Assembly (NCBI GenBank): GCA_919902515.1
Contig: CAKKRD010000011.1
Span: 1-43,880 of the forward strand
Direction of reading: 5' to 3'
Length of the DNA: 43,880 nucleotides
From: Nitrosomonadaceae bacterium
GTDB lineage: Bacteria; Pseudomonadota; Gammaproteobacteria; Burkholderiales; Nitrosomonadaceae
A model generated the notes under the pieces. That model was not told the DNA's origin. It made no database searches and worked only from the letters and a program-made list of their open reading frames with translations. Shown here in pieces: positions 34,143 through 43,804 of this stretch (position 1 is the stretch's first letter; every line of letters starts with the position of its first letter). The position numbers and the translations under genes are program-made.

Positions 34143-36776
34143 ATGAGTTTGCATCTTCCCCGCTCCATTCATTGGTTCATTTGTTTACTTTGCATTTCGC
34201 TCAATGCGCTTGCCGAGGCACCGTTACCGACTCTGAATGCGCTTGTCGACGCGCCACCATTGGTACGAAAAACACTGAAAAACAACAGTATGCCGGCATT
34301 CATCGAGGCCGGGCGCATACAGGGCCACTATGAACGCAGCATCGAAGCCGTTGGCGAGGTTCAACTACGCGGCGTCCCTCCGCTTGCGGTGGCCGATGGC
34401 GCATCACCGGTACCGGCCACCCGGAGCAAGCCGGCGGTATCTGCGGCCAAGAAGATCGTCAACCCTAACAAATTTGTATTCACGGAAGTCGGGCGTGCAC
34501 AGGGCCACCAGGAACGCGGGGTCGGCGCCTTATACGAGGATCAGCTGCGTGGTGGCGACTCGGAAAGCAGGCTGGTATACATCGATGCCGACCGCATGGA
34601 GGGCACCGTTGACAAGATGATCGAGGCCATCGGCGATGTTGAAGTGCGCAGCGACGACAAACTCATCGTGGCCAAACGAATAAAATATTTCCAGGATACC
34701 GAAGAAATCGTGGCTGAGGGCGGCGTGCGGATCGAGCACCAGGGTCGCGGAGACATAATAGAGGGCTCACAACTCAGGCTGAATCTGGAAAACACCACTG
34801 GACAACTGAGCCAGGTCAACTATCGTCTGCAGAAGGGCCTGCAGAAGGACGGCGGCAGCGGCCGCGGTAATGCCAACTTGCTGCTATTCGAGGGTGAGAA
34901 CAACTACCGGGTGCGGCAGGGAAGCTACACTACCTGCCCGGCGGGAGATGATGACTGGATGCTGCTGGCAGATGACCTGGCAGTAGACAACAAGCAAAAA
35001 GTGGGTACCGGCCGCCACGTCAAGATTGCGTTCAAGGGAGTGCCGATAGCCTATACGCCCTGGGTGAATTTCTCTCTGGATAACAAGACGCGCAAGAGCG
35101 GGTTGCTCGCCCCCATTGCCGGCTACAGCATCAGAACCGGTGCCGAACTCACGGTGCCGTTTTATTGGAATATCGCGCCCAACATTGATGCGACCTTCTC
35201 GGCACGGATGATGTCCAACCGCGGCATCATGATGCAGAATGAATTGCGTTATCTGGAAAAGAATGCAAAAGGCGATTTGCAGTTTGAGTTCTTGCCAAGC
35301 GCAACGTCTGGCGCAATCCCGGGCGCCACCGCTTCCGACCTGAATCGCTACAACGTGGCGTTCAAGCACGAGCAGAGGCTTGGTTATGGCTGGACCGGCA
35401 ACATTGATTACAACAAGGTCTCCGATAAAAACTATTTCATTGACCTCGCCTACGATATCACGCAAACCACTAAGGCCAATCTGCTACAACAGGGATCTTT
35501 GTCGTATCAGCGCAATCTGTGGGGGGACGGAGCGGTGAATTTCAAGGCGATGGCACAAAGCTTCCAGACCATCCGCGGCACCGGGGTTTACCAGCGCTTG
35601 CCGGAATTCACGCTGGGCATAACCAAACCCAATGTGTTCGGGACAGAGCTCGATCTCAAGAGCAGTTGGACAACTTTCTCCCATCTCGACCCCACCCGGG
35701 TAACCGGCAGCCGCCTGGTGCTCCACCCCAGCATCAGTCTTCCGCTGCGCAAGGAATTTGGCCATATCATTCCCAAGATCGGCATCCACCATACCAGTTA
35801 TGACCTGAATCTGAACGCCCAAGGTACGTCCCTGGGCATGCCGCAGCAGCCGGATCGTACTGTACCGATATTCAGCCTGGACAGCGGCCTCATATTTGAC
35901 CGCGATGTCGCGGTGCGCGGAGAACGCTTCACCCAGACTCTCGAGCCACGCGCCATGTATGTCTATGCGCCTTACCGCAACCAGAGCCTGCTGCCTAACT
36001 TTGATTCCGCTTTCACGGATTTCAGTTTTGCGCAGATCTTCAGCGAGAACCGCTTCAGCGGCAGTGACCGCATCAATGACGCGAACCGCCTCACCTTGGG
36101 ACTCACCTCACGTTTGTTTGAGGAAAGCACCGGTAAAGAACGCCTGAGCCTCAGCTTGGGCCAGCAGATTCACTTCACGCCGCCGCGGGTAACTGCAGCG
36201 AATCTGGCCCCGGCCGCCAGCAAGATAGATCTTATCGCTGGAGTCACCGGGCATCTCACGCCACAAATAAAGACCGATACAACCTTTCAATTCGATCAGA
36301 GCAAAATGGAAGTTGCTGTAGTGCGTTCGGCCTTGAGCTACAGCCCGGCACTCGGCAGGGTAATCAATCTCGGCTACCGCTTCTCCCGTTTTGGACCCGG
36401 TACGAACTTAAATCCGCTCGCGCCGATTCAGATTCTGAATCCGTTTGGACTGCACCAGGCCGACATCTCGGCGCAATGGCGGTTTACGGAAAAATGGCAG
36501 GCTGTAGGGAAAATAAACTACTCGCTGAAGGATTCCAGAATTCTGGAATCGCTTGCAGGGATTGAGTATAATGCCTGCTGCTGGTCGCTACGCTTCATGT
36601 TCATGCAGACTGCCATTCTCCCCACGCATACGACCACCGCAGCTTTCCTGCAACTTGAGTTGAACGGCCTGATGGGGATAGGCATAAGCCCGCTGAAAGC
36701 GCTGCAGCAGAGAATTCCCGGCTACACCGATACCAGCCCGACGGCCAGAAACCCGGGAGGCGCCGCAAGACCATGA
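34143..36776 (+). CDS. lptD: LPS-assembly protein LptD
   Basis: The start is the ATG of MSLHLPRSIHWFICLLCISL, which begins a good signal peptide cleaved near NALAEA; about 877 residues. LptD is the outer-membrane barrel that, with LptE, inserts LPS. A periplasmic OstA-like domain (about 50-250) is followed by the β-barrel (LDNKTRKSGLLAPIAGYS onward). Mature cysteines are only three: one in YTTCPAGDDDW and the adjacent pair in YNACCWSLRF; the N-terminal partner found in E. coli is missing. The N-terminal region carries three imperfect copies of a GRxQGHxER-like unit. It heads lptD-surA-pdxA-rsmA. Confidence 0.95.
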   Translation: MSLHLPRSIHWFICLLCISLNALAEAPLPTLNALVDAPPLVRKTLKNNSMPAFIEAGRIQGHYERSIEAVGEVQLRGVPPLAVADGASPVPATRSKPAVSAAKKIVNPNKFVFTEVGRAQGHQERGVGALYEDQLRGGDSESRLVYIDADRMEGTVDKMIEAIGDVEVRSDDKLIVAKRIKYFQDTEEIVAEGGVRIEHQGRGDIIEGSQLRLNLENTTGQLSQVNYRLQKGLQKDGGSGRGNANLLLFEGENNYRVRQGSYTTCPAGDDDWMLLADDLAVDNKQKVGTGRHVKIAFKGVPIAYTPWVNFSLDNKTRKSGLLAPIAGYSIRTGAELTVPFYWNIAPNIDATFSARMMSNRGIMMQNELRYLEKNAKGDLQFEFLPSATSGAIPGATASDLNRYNVAFKHEQRLGYGWTGNIDYNKVSDKNYFIDLAYDITQTTKANLLQQGSLSYQRNLWGDGAVNFKAMAQSFQTIRGTGVYQRLPEFTLGITKPNVFGTELDLKSSWTTFSHLDPTRVTGSRLVLHPSISLPLRKEFGHIIPKIGIHHTSYDLNLNAQGTSLGMPQQPDRTVPIFSLDSGLIFDRDVAVRGERFTQTLEPRAMYVYAPYRNQSLLPNFDSAFTDFSFAQIFSENRFSGSDRINDANRLTLGLTSRLFEESTGKERLSLSLGQQIHFTPPRVTAANLAPAASKIDLIAGVTGHLTPQIKTDTTFQFDQSKMEVAVVRSALSYSPALGRVINLGYRFSRFGPGTNLNPLAPIQILNPFGLHQADISAQWRFTEKWQAVGKINYSLKDSRILESLAGIEYNACCWSLRFMFMQTAILPTHTTTAAFLQLELNGLMGIGISPLKALQQRIPGYTDTSPTARNPGGAARP

Positions 36777-36849
36777 GCATAAGCTCGCGTACGTGGCGAA
36801 ACTACACCCGATTCTCATTGCTCTGTAACCCCTGAAAACCTTCATACGC

Positions 36850-38169
36850 ATGAGTACAAGTTACTCTCCTCGCCTCCTTGCTTTGCTGTTCATATTGATG
36901 GCTGAAACTGCTGTTGCGCAGCAGGTCGCCCACATCGGCAGAATTGCACCGATAGACCGCATCATTGCAGTGGTAAACGAAGAGGTCATCACGCAGAAAG
37001 AACTCGACGAGATGCTCGGTCATACCATCAGGCAATTGCAGACCCGCGGAGTGCAGCCGCCTGCGCATGATGTTCTGGAAAAACAGTTGCTGGAGCGCTT
37101 CATCATCAACCGGCTGCAATTGCAGATGGCGAAGGAAACCGGCCTGGTAGTAAGTGATAACGACCTCGACGACACTTTGCGCCGCATCGCCAAGGAGAAC
37201 AAGATGTCGCTGCCGGAGCTTTACGCGGCACTCGAGCGCGATGGGGTCAATTTTAATAAATTCCGCGACGAAATCCGCAATGAACTTATCTTGATGCGGC
37301 TGAAGGAACGTGAAGTGGACAACCGGATCACTGTGACCGAAGGTGAAGTGGATAATTTCCTGCATAGCCAGGAAACCTCAGGCGGTGGCGTCAATGAATA
37401 TCGGCTTGCCCACATCCTGGTGCAAGTGCAGGAACGGGCAGAGCCAGCGCAAATTGAAGTCAGGTACCGGCGCGCAGAAGCTGCTCTGGCCAAATTGAAA
37501 AGTGGAGCAGAGTTTGCCCAGGTAGCTGCCGAGTTCTCCGACTCAGCCGATGCCATGAAAGGCGGTGTGCTCGATTGGCGTCCAAGCACTCAACTACCAA
37601 CAAAATTTGCCGAAGTATTGGCGTCGATGCAACCAGGTGGGTTGACACCGGTAATCCAGAGTCCAAATGGCTTTTATATTTTCAAGCTACTCGAGCGGCG
37701 CGGGCAGCAAGCAGCCACCGTGATAATAACCCAGACCCAAGCCCGCCACATTCTTGTCAAAACCAACGAACTCACCTCTATGGCTGATGCCCGGCGCCGC
37801 ATTCTTGATCTAAAGGAACGCCCGGACCACGGCGCCAGTTTTCAGGAACTGGCAAAGCTTCATTCCGAAGATGCCAGCGCTTCATCGGGCGGCAGCCTGG
37901 GCTGGATTTCACCCGGTGACACCGTACCGGAATTCGAACACGCCATGAACGCGCTTCAACCCGGACAAGTCAGCGAACCGGTGCAATCGCCATTCGGCTG
38001 GCACCTGATTCAGGTAATCGAACGACGCACCCAGGATGTAAGCAGCGATCGACAGCGGAAAACGGCGCGCCAGACCATCCATGCACGTAAAGCTGACACC
38101 GCTTTTCAGGAATGGCTGCAACGATTACGCGATCGGGCCTACGTCGAGTACCGACTGGAAGAACGTTAG
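36850..38169 (+). CDS. surA: Periplasmic chaperone/prolyl isomerase SurA
   Basis: The 439 residues are close to E. coli SurA (428). The signal peptide ends near residue 23 (AETAVAQQ). The SurA_N chaperone domain opens [20 protein letters not shown]; two parvulin domains follow, starting at [12 protein letters not shown] (about 180) and [13 protein letters not shown] (about 297), the second with [17 protein letters not shown] and [10 protein letters not shown]. SurA escorts barrel proteins, including LptD, to the BAM complex, fitting the operon. The next gene begins 19 bp after its stop. Confidence 0.96.
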   Translation: MSTSYSPRLLALLFILMAETAVAQQVAHIGRIAPIDRIIAVVNEEVITQKELDEMLGHTIRQLQTRGVQPPAHDVLEKQLLERFIINRLQLQMAKETGLVVSDNDLDDTLRRIAKENKMSLPELYAALERDGVNFNKFRDEIRNELILMRLKEREVDNRITVTEGEVDNFLHSQETSGGGVNEYRLAHILVQVQERAEPAQIEVRYRRAEAALAKLKSGAEFAQVAAEFSDSADAMKGGVLDWRPSTQLPTKFAEVLASMQPGGLTPVIQSPNGFYIFKLLERRGQQAATVIITQTQARHILVKTNELTSMADARRRILDLKERPDHGASFQELAKLHSEDASASSGGSLGWISPGDTVPEFEHAMNALQPGQVSEPVQSPFGWHLIQVIERRTQDVSSDRQRKTARQTIHARKADTAFQEWLQRLRDRAYVEYRLEER

Positions 38170-38188
38170 GATTCGCTTCGCGCAAGCC

Positions 38189-39190
38189 GTGACCCTGCCC
38201 AATTCCACCCTCACCCCAACTCTTGCTCTCACCGCTGGTGAGCCTGCCGGAATCGGCCCTGACTTGTGTGTGCAAATCGCGCAACAGAATCTGCCATGCC
38301 AACTGGTGGTCATCGCCGACCGTGAATTGCTGCGAGAGCGCGCCCAGTTGTTGCGGCTTCCGCTGGAACTGACGGACTACCCCCCGAATGTCGCGCTTGG
38401 ACCCAAAGTTGGCAGGCTGCAAGTGCTGCATGTGCCGTTGAATGAGCCAGCCGTTCCCGGCAAGCTTGATCCGGGCAATGCCCGCTATGTACTGAAAACC
38501 CTGGAGCGGGCTGTCGCGGGCTGCAGCAATGGTGAATTTGCTGCGATGGTAACCGCACCGGTGCATAAGGGGGTCATCAATGACGCTGGCATTGCTTTCA
38601 CCGGGCATACCGAATATCTGTCCCAACTCACCCACAGCCAGGTGGTAATGATGCTGGTCGGCGGCGGCATGCGGGTGACGCTCGCCACCACCCATCTGCC
38701 ACTCAAGGATGTTGCAGCAGCCATTACGCGCACCAGCCTGGAGCAGCAACTGCGCATCATCCAGCGTGACCTGAGCACACGCTTCGACATTGCCAGACCG
38801 CGCATTGCAGTAGCGGGGTTAAATCCCCATGCGGGCGAATCCGGCCATCTTGGCCGCGAAGAAATAGACATCATCATCCCGGTACTGGACAGGCTGCGCG
38901 CCGAAGGCATGCAACTGACCGGCCCGCTACCGGCCGACACCCTGTTTAATCCAGCGCAGCTGCAAAATTATGATTGCATATTTACCATGTACCACGACCA
39001 GGGATTGCCCGTGTTGAAGCATGCCAGCTTTGGCAGCGGCATCAACGTTACGCTGGGATTGCCCTTCATCCGCACTTCAGTGGATCACGGTACCGCGCTG
39101 GATCTGGCCGCAACCGGGCGCGCTGATCCAGGCAGTCTGCTGGCGGCAATTGAGCTGGCCGTGATCCTGAGCGGAAACAGAAAACCCTAA
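38189..39190 (+). CDS. pdxA: 4-hydroxythreonine-4-phosphate dehydrogenase
   Basis: The start chosen is GTG ([21 protein letters not shown]), the first plausible codon after the surA stop; the open frame extends back into surA from 38081, which is not credible. About 333 residues. PdxA makes the vitamin B6 precursor. The active-site blocks are [36 protein letters not shown] and the metal-binding [12 protein letters not shown], with [10 protein letters not shown] near the end. The Shine-Dalgarno is weak, so coupling from surA is likely. rsmA starts 3 bp after the stop. Confidence 0.95.
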   Translation: MTLPNSTLTPTLALTAGEPAGIGPDLCVQIAQQNLPCQLVVIADRELLRERAQLLRLPLELTDYPPNVALGPKVGRLQVLHVPLNEPAVPGKLDPGNARYVLKTLERAVAGCSNGEFAAMVTAPVHKGVINDAGIAFTGHTEYLSQLTHSQVVMMLVGGGMRVTLATTHLPLKDVAAAITRTSLEQQLRIIQRDLSTRFDIARPRIAVAGLNPHAGESGHLGREEIDIIIPVLDRLRAEGMQLTGPLPADTLFNPAQLQNYDCIFTMYHDQGLPVLKHASFGSGINVTLGLPFIRTSVDHGTALDLAATGRADPGSLLAAIELAVILSGNRKP

Positions 39191-39193
39191 GCC

Positions 39194-39964
39194 ATGCGTC
39201 ACATTCCCCGCAAGCGCTTTGGCCAGAATTTTCTGGTTGATACCCGAGTCGTGGCGGATATTATTTTCGCCATACACCCGGCCAAAGACGACCTGCTGGT
39301 GGAAATCGGCCCGGGACTGGGCGCATTGACGCGGCCATTATTGCAATCGCTCAACCATCTGCATGTAGTGGAAATCGACCGCGACATTGTCGAACGCCTG
39401 CGACGGGAATTTCCTGCAGAGAAACTGACGATATACTCGGCCGATGCGCTGGAATTTGACTTCTCTGTGTTCGGAAACAATCTGCGGGTGGTCGGCAACC
39501 TGCCCTACAACATTTCTACGCCGATTCTGTTTCACTTGAGCAGCTTCGCGGCAAATATCCATGATATGCATTTCATGCTGCAGAAAGAAGTAGTGGCGCG
39601 CATGGTCGCTGCGCCTTCCACTCCGGATTACGGGCGGCTTTCCGTGATGCTGCAATGCCACTTCGAAATGGAGCAACTTTTCGGCGTGCCACCGGAGTCC
39701 TTTCTCCCGGTGCCGAAAGTCGAATCCGCCATTGTGCGCATGTCTCCGCTGAGGCAAGCACCCGTCGAGCCGGGCAAGGAAAAATTATTTGCCGGGATCG
39801 TCTCTGCCGCATTCTCGCAGCGGCGCAAAACCCTGCGCAATACACTGCACGGTCATCTAAAACCGGAAGATTACGTGGCGCTGGGAATTGACCCCGGACT
39901 GCGTGCAGAAAATTTGTCGGTGGCGCAGTTTGTGGCGATCACAAACCACCTGAGCAAGCTTTAG
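39194..39964 (+). CDS. rsmA: 16S rRNA (A1518/A1519) dimethyltransferase RsmA
   Basis: The 256-residue SAM-dependent methyltransferase (KsgA) dimethylates two adjacent adenines in helix 45 of 16S rRNA. Motifs are FGQNFLVD, the SAM loop EIGPGLGALTRPLL, acidic EIDRDIV, the NLPYNIST catalytic motif and the C-terminal AAFSQRRKTLRN. As in E. coli it ends the lptD-surA-pdxA run, but apaG and apaH do not follow. Confidence 0.97.
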   Translation: MRHIPRKRFGQNFLVDTRVVADIIFAIHPAKDDLLVEIGPGLGALTRPLLQSLNHLHVVEIDRDIVERLRREFPAEKLTIYSADALEFDFSVFGNNLRVVGNLPYNISTPILFHLSSFAANIHDMHFMLQKEVVARMVAAPSTPDYGRLSVMLQCHFEMEQLFGVPPESFLPVPKVESAIVRMSPLRQAPVEPGKEKLFAGIVSAAFSQRRKTLRNTLHGHLKPEDYVALGIDPGLRAENLSVAQFVAITNHLSKL

Positions 39965-40016
39965 CCCCTGATGATGCGACGAATAAATTGGACTTGCAGA
40001 TTAAAGCAAAGCCACT

Positions 40017-40118
40017 TCAATCTTTCTTCTCATCGTCTTTTTTGCGCGGCCTGGTCCACCATACAATGATAAACATCAGCACAAGAACCACGCCTATTTC
40101 CAGTAGTAATACCCACAT
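40017..40118 (-). CDS. Small single-helix membrane protein (33 aa)
   Basis: A short minus-strand frame reads MWVLLLEIGVVLVLMFIIVW followed by WTRPRKKDDEKKD and TGA. One strongly hydrophobic helix (about residues 2-21) is followed by a basic then acidic charged tail, the normal layout of a small inner-membrane protein. It fills the rsmA-mltA gap, opposite in direction to both. The ribosome site is weak (GGTAAAAAT before ATG). The regular hydrophobic/charged pattern is unlikely in random sequence, but expression is unproven. Confidence 0.5.
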   Translation of the reverse strand: MWVLLLEIGVVLVLMFIIVWWTRPRKKDDEKKD

Positions 40119-40168
40119 ATTTTTACCGTTGTTGTATATTTACCAAATGCGACTTTAACCAATAACCA

Positions 40169-41335
40169 ATGAAAAACCAATTAAGTTTGCTGAGTGTCGC
40201 GTTGTTGTTGCTGCTCAATGCTTGCACTACTGTGCCGGTTGCCCCCCCCACACCGCTGACGGCGATTCCGCCACCCGCCATCGCCACGCTCAAGGCAACT
40301 GACTGGAGCACACTGACGGGCTGGGTGGATGACGATATTCTGCCAGCATGGGATGCATTCCTGCGCAGCTGCACGGCGTTAATAAATCGGCCATTGTGGC
40401 AGGAAACCTGCACTCAGGCCGTCTCGATGCAACAGCCGGATGGCGCCACGTTGCGGCAATTCTTCGAGAGCCGTTTCGTCCCGCACCAGGTATTGAATTC
40501 CGATGGCGGCAGCGATGGCCTGATCACCGGCTATTATGAACCGTTGCTGAAAGGTAGTCGCAAACCTTCCGGGCGTTATCGCTATCCGCTCTATGTTACG
40601 CCCGATGAGCTTCTCGTGGTCGATCTGGGCGAAGTCTATCCCGAACTCAGGAACATGCGCTTGCGCGGACGTTTGCAGGGGCGCAAGGTGGTGCCTTATT
40701 ACAGCCGCGCTGAAATCGAAAACGGTCTGGGCAAGGATACAGCAGCGTTGCAGGGACGCGAGCTGGTATGGGTGGAGGATGCAGTCGAATTATTCTTTCT
40801 GCAAATCCAGGGATCGGGTCGGGTAGAGCTGGAAAACGGCGAAATCATGCGCGTCGGTTACGCGGAACAAAACGGTCACCCGTATAAATCCATCGGCAGG
40901 CTGCTGGTGGAGCGTGGTGAATTGGCGCTGGAGAAAGCCTCCATGCAAGGAATCAAGGCATGGGGGCAGAAAAATCCGGACAAGCTGAACGAATTGCTGC
41001 AGCAAAATCCGAGCTATGTTTTTTTCCGTGAGTTGCCTGCCAACCTGCCGGGGCCGCTGGGCGCACTCGGCGTGCCTCTGACTGCGGGCAGAAGCCTTGC
41101 TATTGATCCTCGCGCCATACCCCAGGGTGCACCGGTATTTCTTGCCACTACCTGGCCCAACAGCGACCGGCAGCTGCAGCGACTGATGGTGGCGCAGGAT
41201 ACTGGTGGGGCCATCAAAGGCGGTGTGCGTGCCGATTTCTTCTGGGGCTTTGGCCCGGAAGCGGGAAATCAGGCGGGGAAAATGAAACAGAGCGGCAAGA
41301 TGTGGGTATTAATGCCGAACGGCTATACGCCGTGA
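40169..41335 (+). CDS. mltA: Membrane-bound lytic murein transglycosylase A
   Basis: A 388-residue lipoprotein (lipobox LNAC, Cys19) followed by a proline-rich linker. MltA cleaves glycan strands forming 1,6-anhydro-MurNAc. Family blocks are SDGLITGYYEPLLKGSR, RELVWVEDAVELFFLQIQGS and the C-terminal 3D domain VAQDTGGAIKGGVRADFFWG containing the catalytic Asp. It is outer-membrane anchored. It converges with dsbC, 20 bp between stops. Together with Mpl it supports active murein turnover and recycling. Confidence 0.95.
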   Translation: MKNQLSLLSVALLLLLNACTTVPVAPPTPLTAIPPPAIATLKATDWSTLTGWVDDDILPAWDAFLRSCTALINRPLWQETCTQAVSMQQPDGATLRQFFESRFVPHQVLNSDGGSDGLITGYYEPLLKGSRKPSGRYRYPLYVTPDELLVVDLGEVYPELRNMRLRGRLQGRKVVPYYSRAEIENGLGKDTAALQGRELVWVEDAVELFFLQIQGSGRVELENGEIMRVGYAEQNGHPYKSIGRLLVERGELALEKASMQGIKAWGQKNPDKLNELLQQNPSYVFFRELPANLPGPLGALGVPLTAGRSLAIDPRAIPQGAPVFLATTWPNSDRQLQRLMVAQDTGGAIKGGVRADFFWGFGPEAGNQAGKMKQSGKMWVLMPNGYTP

Positions 41336-41355
41336 CGCAATCAGCACTGATTACT

Positions 41356-42078
41356 TCATTGTGCCGGCATGGCGCTTAGTCTCTTCTCAATCATTTCAAC
41401 GGGTATCATTCCTGGCGCAACCGATCCATCGGCAAAAATTAATGTCGGGGTGCCGCTCACACTGTGTTTCTGGCCCACCTGAATAAGTGTAGCGATCGGC
41501 GTTTCACAGCTCTTTGCGGTCGGTGCAATGCCTTTCAGCATGAAATCGTCCCATGCCTTGAGCCGGTCTGCAGAACACCATATCGCCGTCGCCGTCGCGA
41601 CCGAGCCGCTACCCAACACCGGATAAAGCAGCGTATAGACGGTGACATCGGTGATCTTGCTCAGCTCGGTTTCCAGACGCTTGCAATAAGGGCAATTCGG
41701 ATCAGAGAAAACAGCCACCCGGCGCTTGCCGTTGCCCCTGACTGCTTTGATCGCCAACTCCAGTGGCAGGGAATCAATGTTTATCCGCCGCGATTCCTTG
41801 ACCTGTTGCAGGCGCCCGTCGGTCAGACTTTGCCCGGTTTTTGGATCAACCACATGGCCGGAGAAAAAGTAGCTTGCTTTCTCGTCAGTATAAAATAATC
41901 CGCCTCCGACCACTACTTCGTATAACCCCAGATAAGGAGTTTTTTTCAGACTTTCAATCTTGTCACCGGGGAAATGTACCTGGAGAGCCTTTCTCAATGA
42001 CGCCTCATTGGCAACCGCCGCGCTGGGGAAAAGGTAGAGCAGCAAAAAGGGAAGCAAAAAGCCTAAGCGCATAACCAT
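41356..42078 (-). CDS. dsbC: Thiol:disulfide isomerase DsbC
   Basis: A 240-residue periplasmic protein with signal peptide ending near VANEA (about residue 23). The N-terminal dimerisation domain (ALQVHFPGDKIESLKKTPYL) is followed by a thioredoxin domain with active site CPYC in FSDPNCPYCKRLE and the cis-Pro loop VSGTPTLIFADG. A second Cys pair (WCSADRL...SCETPI) is conserved. DsbC corrects wrong disulfides, for example in LptD. CTGGAGC precedes the ATG. ubiH lies 76 bp upstream on the same strand. Confidence 0.96.
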   Translation of the reverse strand: MVMRLGFLLPFLLLYLFPSAAVANEASLRKALQVHFPGDKIESLKKTPYLGLYEVVVGGGLFYTDEKASYFFSGHVVDPKTGQSLTDGRLQQVKESRRINIDSLPLELAIKAVRGNGKRRVAVFSDPNCPYCKRLETELSKITDVTVYTLLYPVLGSGSVATATAIWCSADRLKAWDDFMLKGIAPTAKSCETPIATLIQVGQKHSVSGTPTLIFADGSVAPGMIPVEMIEKRLSAMPAQ

Positions 42079-42154
42079 AGTTGCTCCAGTTCAAGAAAAA
42101 ATATTTAACGGCATACTCGTGCTGCCAGACTGCGAAACCCGCCGGTTCGAAAAT

Positions 42155-43324
42155 TCAACTCAGCGAATGTTGCATCAGATGGTTTTTTATCAATGGCAGG
42201 TGGTTGGTGATGCCAAACCCCAAATTACGCAAGCGGGCAAGCGTCGGATTGGCGTTGTTAAACAATTTTTGTAGATTGTCAGTAACAAGTTCCATCGCCA
42301 GGATATCTTCCTTGCGCGCCCGTTCGTAACGGCGCAGCAACCGATAGTCGCCGCAATCCGGTTGTAATTCTCGCGCCATAAGGATTGCAGCCAGTGTGCG
42401 TGCATCGCGCAAACCCAGATTCACACCCTGTCCAGCCAGAGGGTGAATGCCATGAGCGGCATCACCTATGAGCGCAAGCCGCGGCTGCACCAGTTTCTTC
42501 ACGTGTACAAAATTCAGTGGAAATGCTGCCGGTGGCGTGACGAGTTGCAATTTACCCAATGCACGACAGGAGGCCTCGGCAACCTGGCGGCACAATTCTG
42601 CTTCCGGCAAATCAAGCAGTACCCGGGCCTGCTCTTCATTTGCCGACCACACCATCGATACCAGTTTGTCCGGCAGTGGTAGCAGCGCCAGCACTCCGTC
42701 CCGGCGAAACCACTGGCGAGCAATATTGCGGTGAGATAGCTCTGTACTGAAATTTGCCACCACACCGATTTGTTGGTAGGAATGTTGCGTAACCTCGATT
42801 TCCGCCTGTTTCCGCACCCAGGAATTCAGGCCATCCGCGCCGATGATTAATGCAGCTTGCAACACACTGCCATCTGCCAACTGCAAATCAGCCTGAGATT
42901 CGTTCCATGCTATCGAGGTACATTGCCCGGGACAGAAAATTGTCAGGTCCTTCTTCCGGCGCTTGAGCGCCTTCCACACGGCAGTTTGAAGCTGGCGGTT
43001 TTCCGCGATGAAAGCCAGCTCCGTCAAACCGGTATCGTAAGCGCTGAAATCAAGCTGTGCGGCGCTGTCATCCCCAAACACCTGCATCTCATAAACCGGC
43101 GTTATGCGCGCCGCGGCGAGCGTCTGCCACACGTTAAGGGACTGCAGAAATGTAGCGCTGCCGGGGCTGATGGCGTAAATTCGGCTATCCCAACTGGTGT
43201 CAGCAGGCAGAGGGGCAGGGAGGCGCGATTCCACCAGGGCTATTTTCAAGCCGCTGTCTTTGAGCGCAAGCGCCAGGCTCGCCCCCACCAGTCCGCCGCC
43301 GATAATGACGATATCGAATTTCAT
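42155..43324 (-). CDS. ubiH: UbiH/COQ6-type FAD monooxygenase
   Basis: A 389-residue flavoprotein hydroxylase of ubiquinone synthesis. FAD dinucleotide motif IIGGGLVGASLALAL at 7-21, and the second FAD motif LALIGDAAHGIHPLAGQGVNLGLRDA, which is the UbiH/UbiF/VisC signature. It acts on the ring in the membrane-associated Ubi complex. Which ring position is hydroxylated (UbiH, UbiF, UbiI or UbiM) cannot be decided from this gene alone. It is probably cotranscribed with dsbC. Confidence 0.9.
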   Translation of the reverse strand: MKFDIVIIGGGLVGASLALALKDSGLKIALVESRLPAPLPADTSWDSRIYAISPGSATFLQSLNVWQTLAAARITPVYEMQVFGDDSAAQLDFSAYDTGLTELAFIAENRQLQTAVWKALKRRKKDLTIFCPGQCTSIAWNESQADLQLADGSVLQAALIIGADGLNSWVRKQAEIEVTQHSYQQIGVVANFSTELSHRNIARQWFRRDGVLALLPLPDKLVSMVWSANEEQARVLLDLPEAELCRQVAEASCRALGKLQLVTPPAAFPLNFVHVKKLVQPRLALIGDAAHGIHPLAGQGVNLGLRDARTLAAILMARELQPDCGDYRLLRRYERARKEDILAMELVTDNLQKLFNNANPTLARLRNLGFGITNHLPLIKNHLMQHSLS

Positions 43325-43385
43325 TGGCCTGAATCCGGCAGTTGGACGGGGTAAAGTGTGCGGTTTTTGGTGTGCAGGGCAAGGC

Positions 43386-43424
43386 GCAACTCCTCGGAAT
43401 GGTTATTCCATCCCGAGGAGTTGC
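43386..43424 (-). other. Strong hairpin upstream of ubiH
   Basis: GCAACTCCTCGG (43386-43397) pairs with CCGAGGAGTTGC (43413-43424); after one mismatch ATGG pairs with CCAT, leaving a TTATT loop. It lies about 60 bases upstream of the ubiH start, so it would be in the ubiH mRNA leader. No T-tract follows on either strand, so it is not an obvious terminator. Confidence 0.6.
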
Positions 43425-43751
43425 AACGCAGCCATGTGCTGCAAAAATCGTGCAATCTGCCCGGTAGCGAACTCACCCAAAAGGTAAAGATCAGGCGCTG
43501 CAAAAAGTTACTGTAGGTCATGGTGTCAAACTGAAAAATGAGCAATCAACTGCCGGATTTAGGTTTAAGGATTATACAGGCGCTTCGCATCGGGCGGGAT
43601 GGGGTATATCGCCGCCTCACCCGAATCAGCACGAATACAAAGAGGCTGTGAGCACGCATCCCGCACACAAATAAATCCACTCGAACCCAAACTGAGCGAC
43701 TTATTTGTCGTGGCAAGACCGTATGCAACCTGGCGCAACCCCTTGTCAATA

Positions 43752-43780
43752 TTGACAGAGCACCCCTCCGAAGGCACAAT
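43752..43780 (+). promoter_or_regulatory. Sigma-70 promoter of the tRNA gene
   Basis: A perfect -35 TTGACA (43752-43757), 17-base spacer and -10 CACAAT (43775-43780) lie 24 bases upstream of the tRNA. Position and spacing are ideal for a stable-RNA promoter. Confidence 0.8.
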
Positions 43781-43804
43781 GCCACCTCTTTCGGGTCCGC
43801 ACGT

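Larger units (their letters stand above)
43325..43804. other. Intergenic region between ubiH and tRNA
   Basis: The 480 bases hold a strong hairpin near ubiH and the tRNA promoter at the other end. Two minus-strand frames are open: 43321-43545 (74 codons, TTG start, stop overlapping the ubiH ATG) and 43565-43777 (70 codons, begins MPSEGCSVNIDKG). Neither has a ribosome site or a recognisable motif; the second overlaps the tRNA promoter. I do not call either as a gene, though the 70-codon frame has protein-like composition. Confidence 0.4.

Noticed and set aside
43321-43545. 74-codon minus-strand frame whose stop overlaps the ubiH start
   Set aside because: TTG start, no ribosome site, and it runs through the strong hairpin; the overlap alone is not enough.
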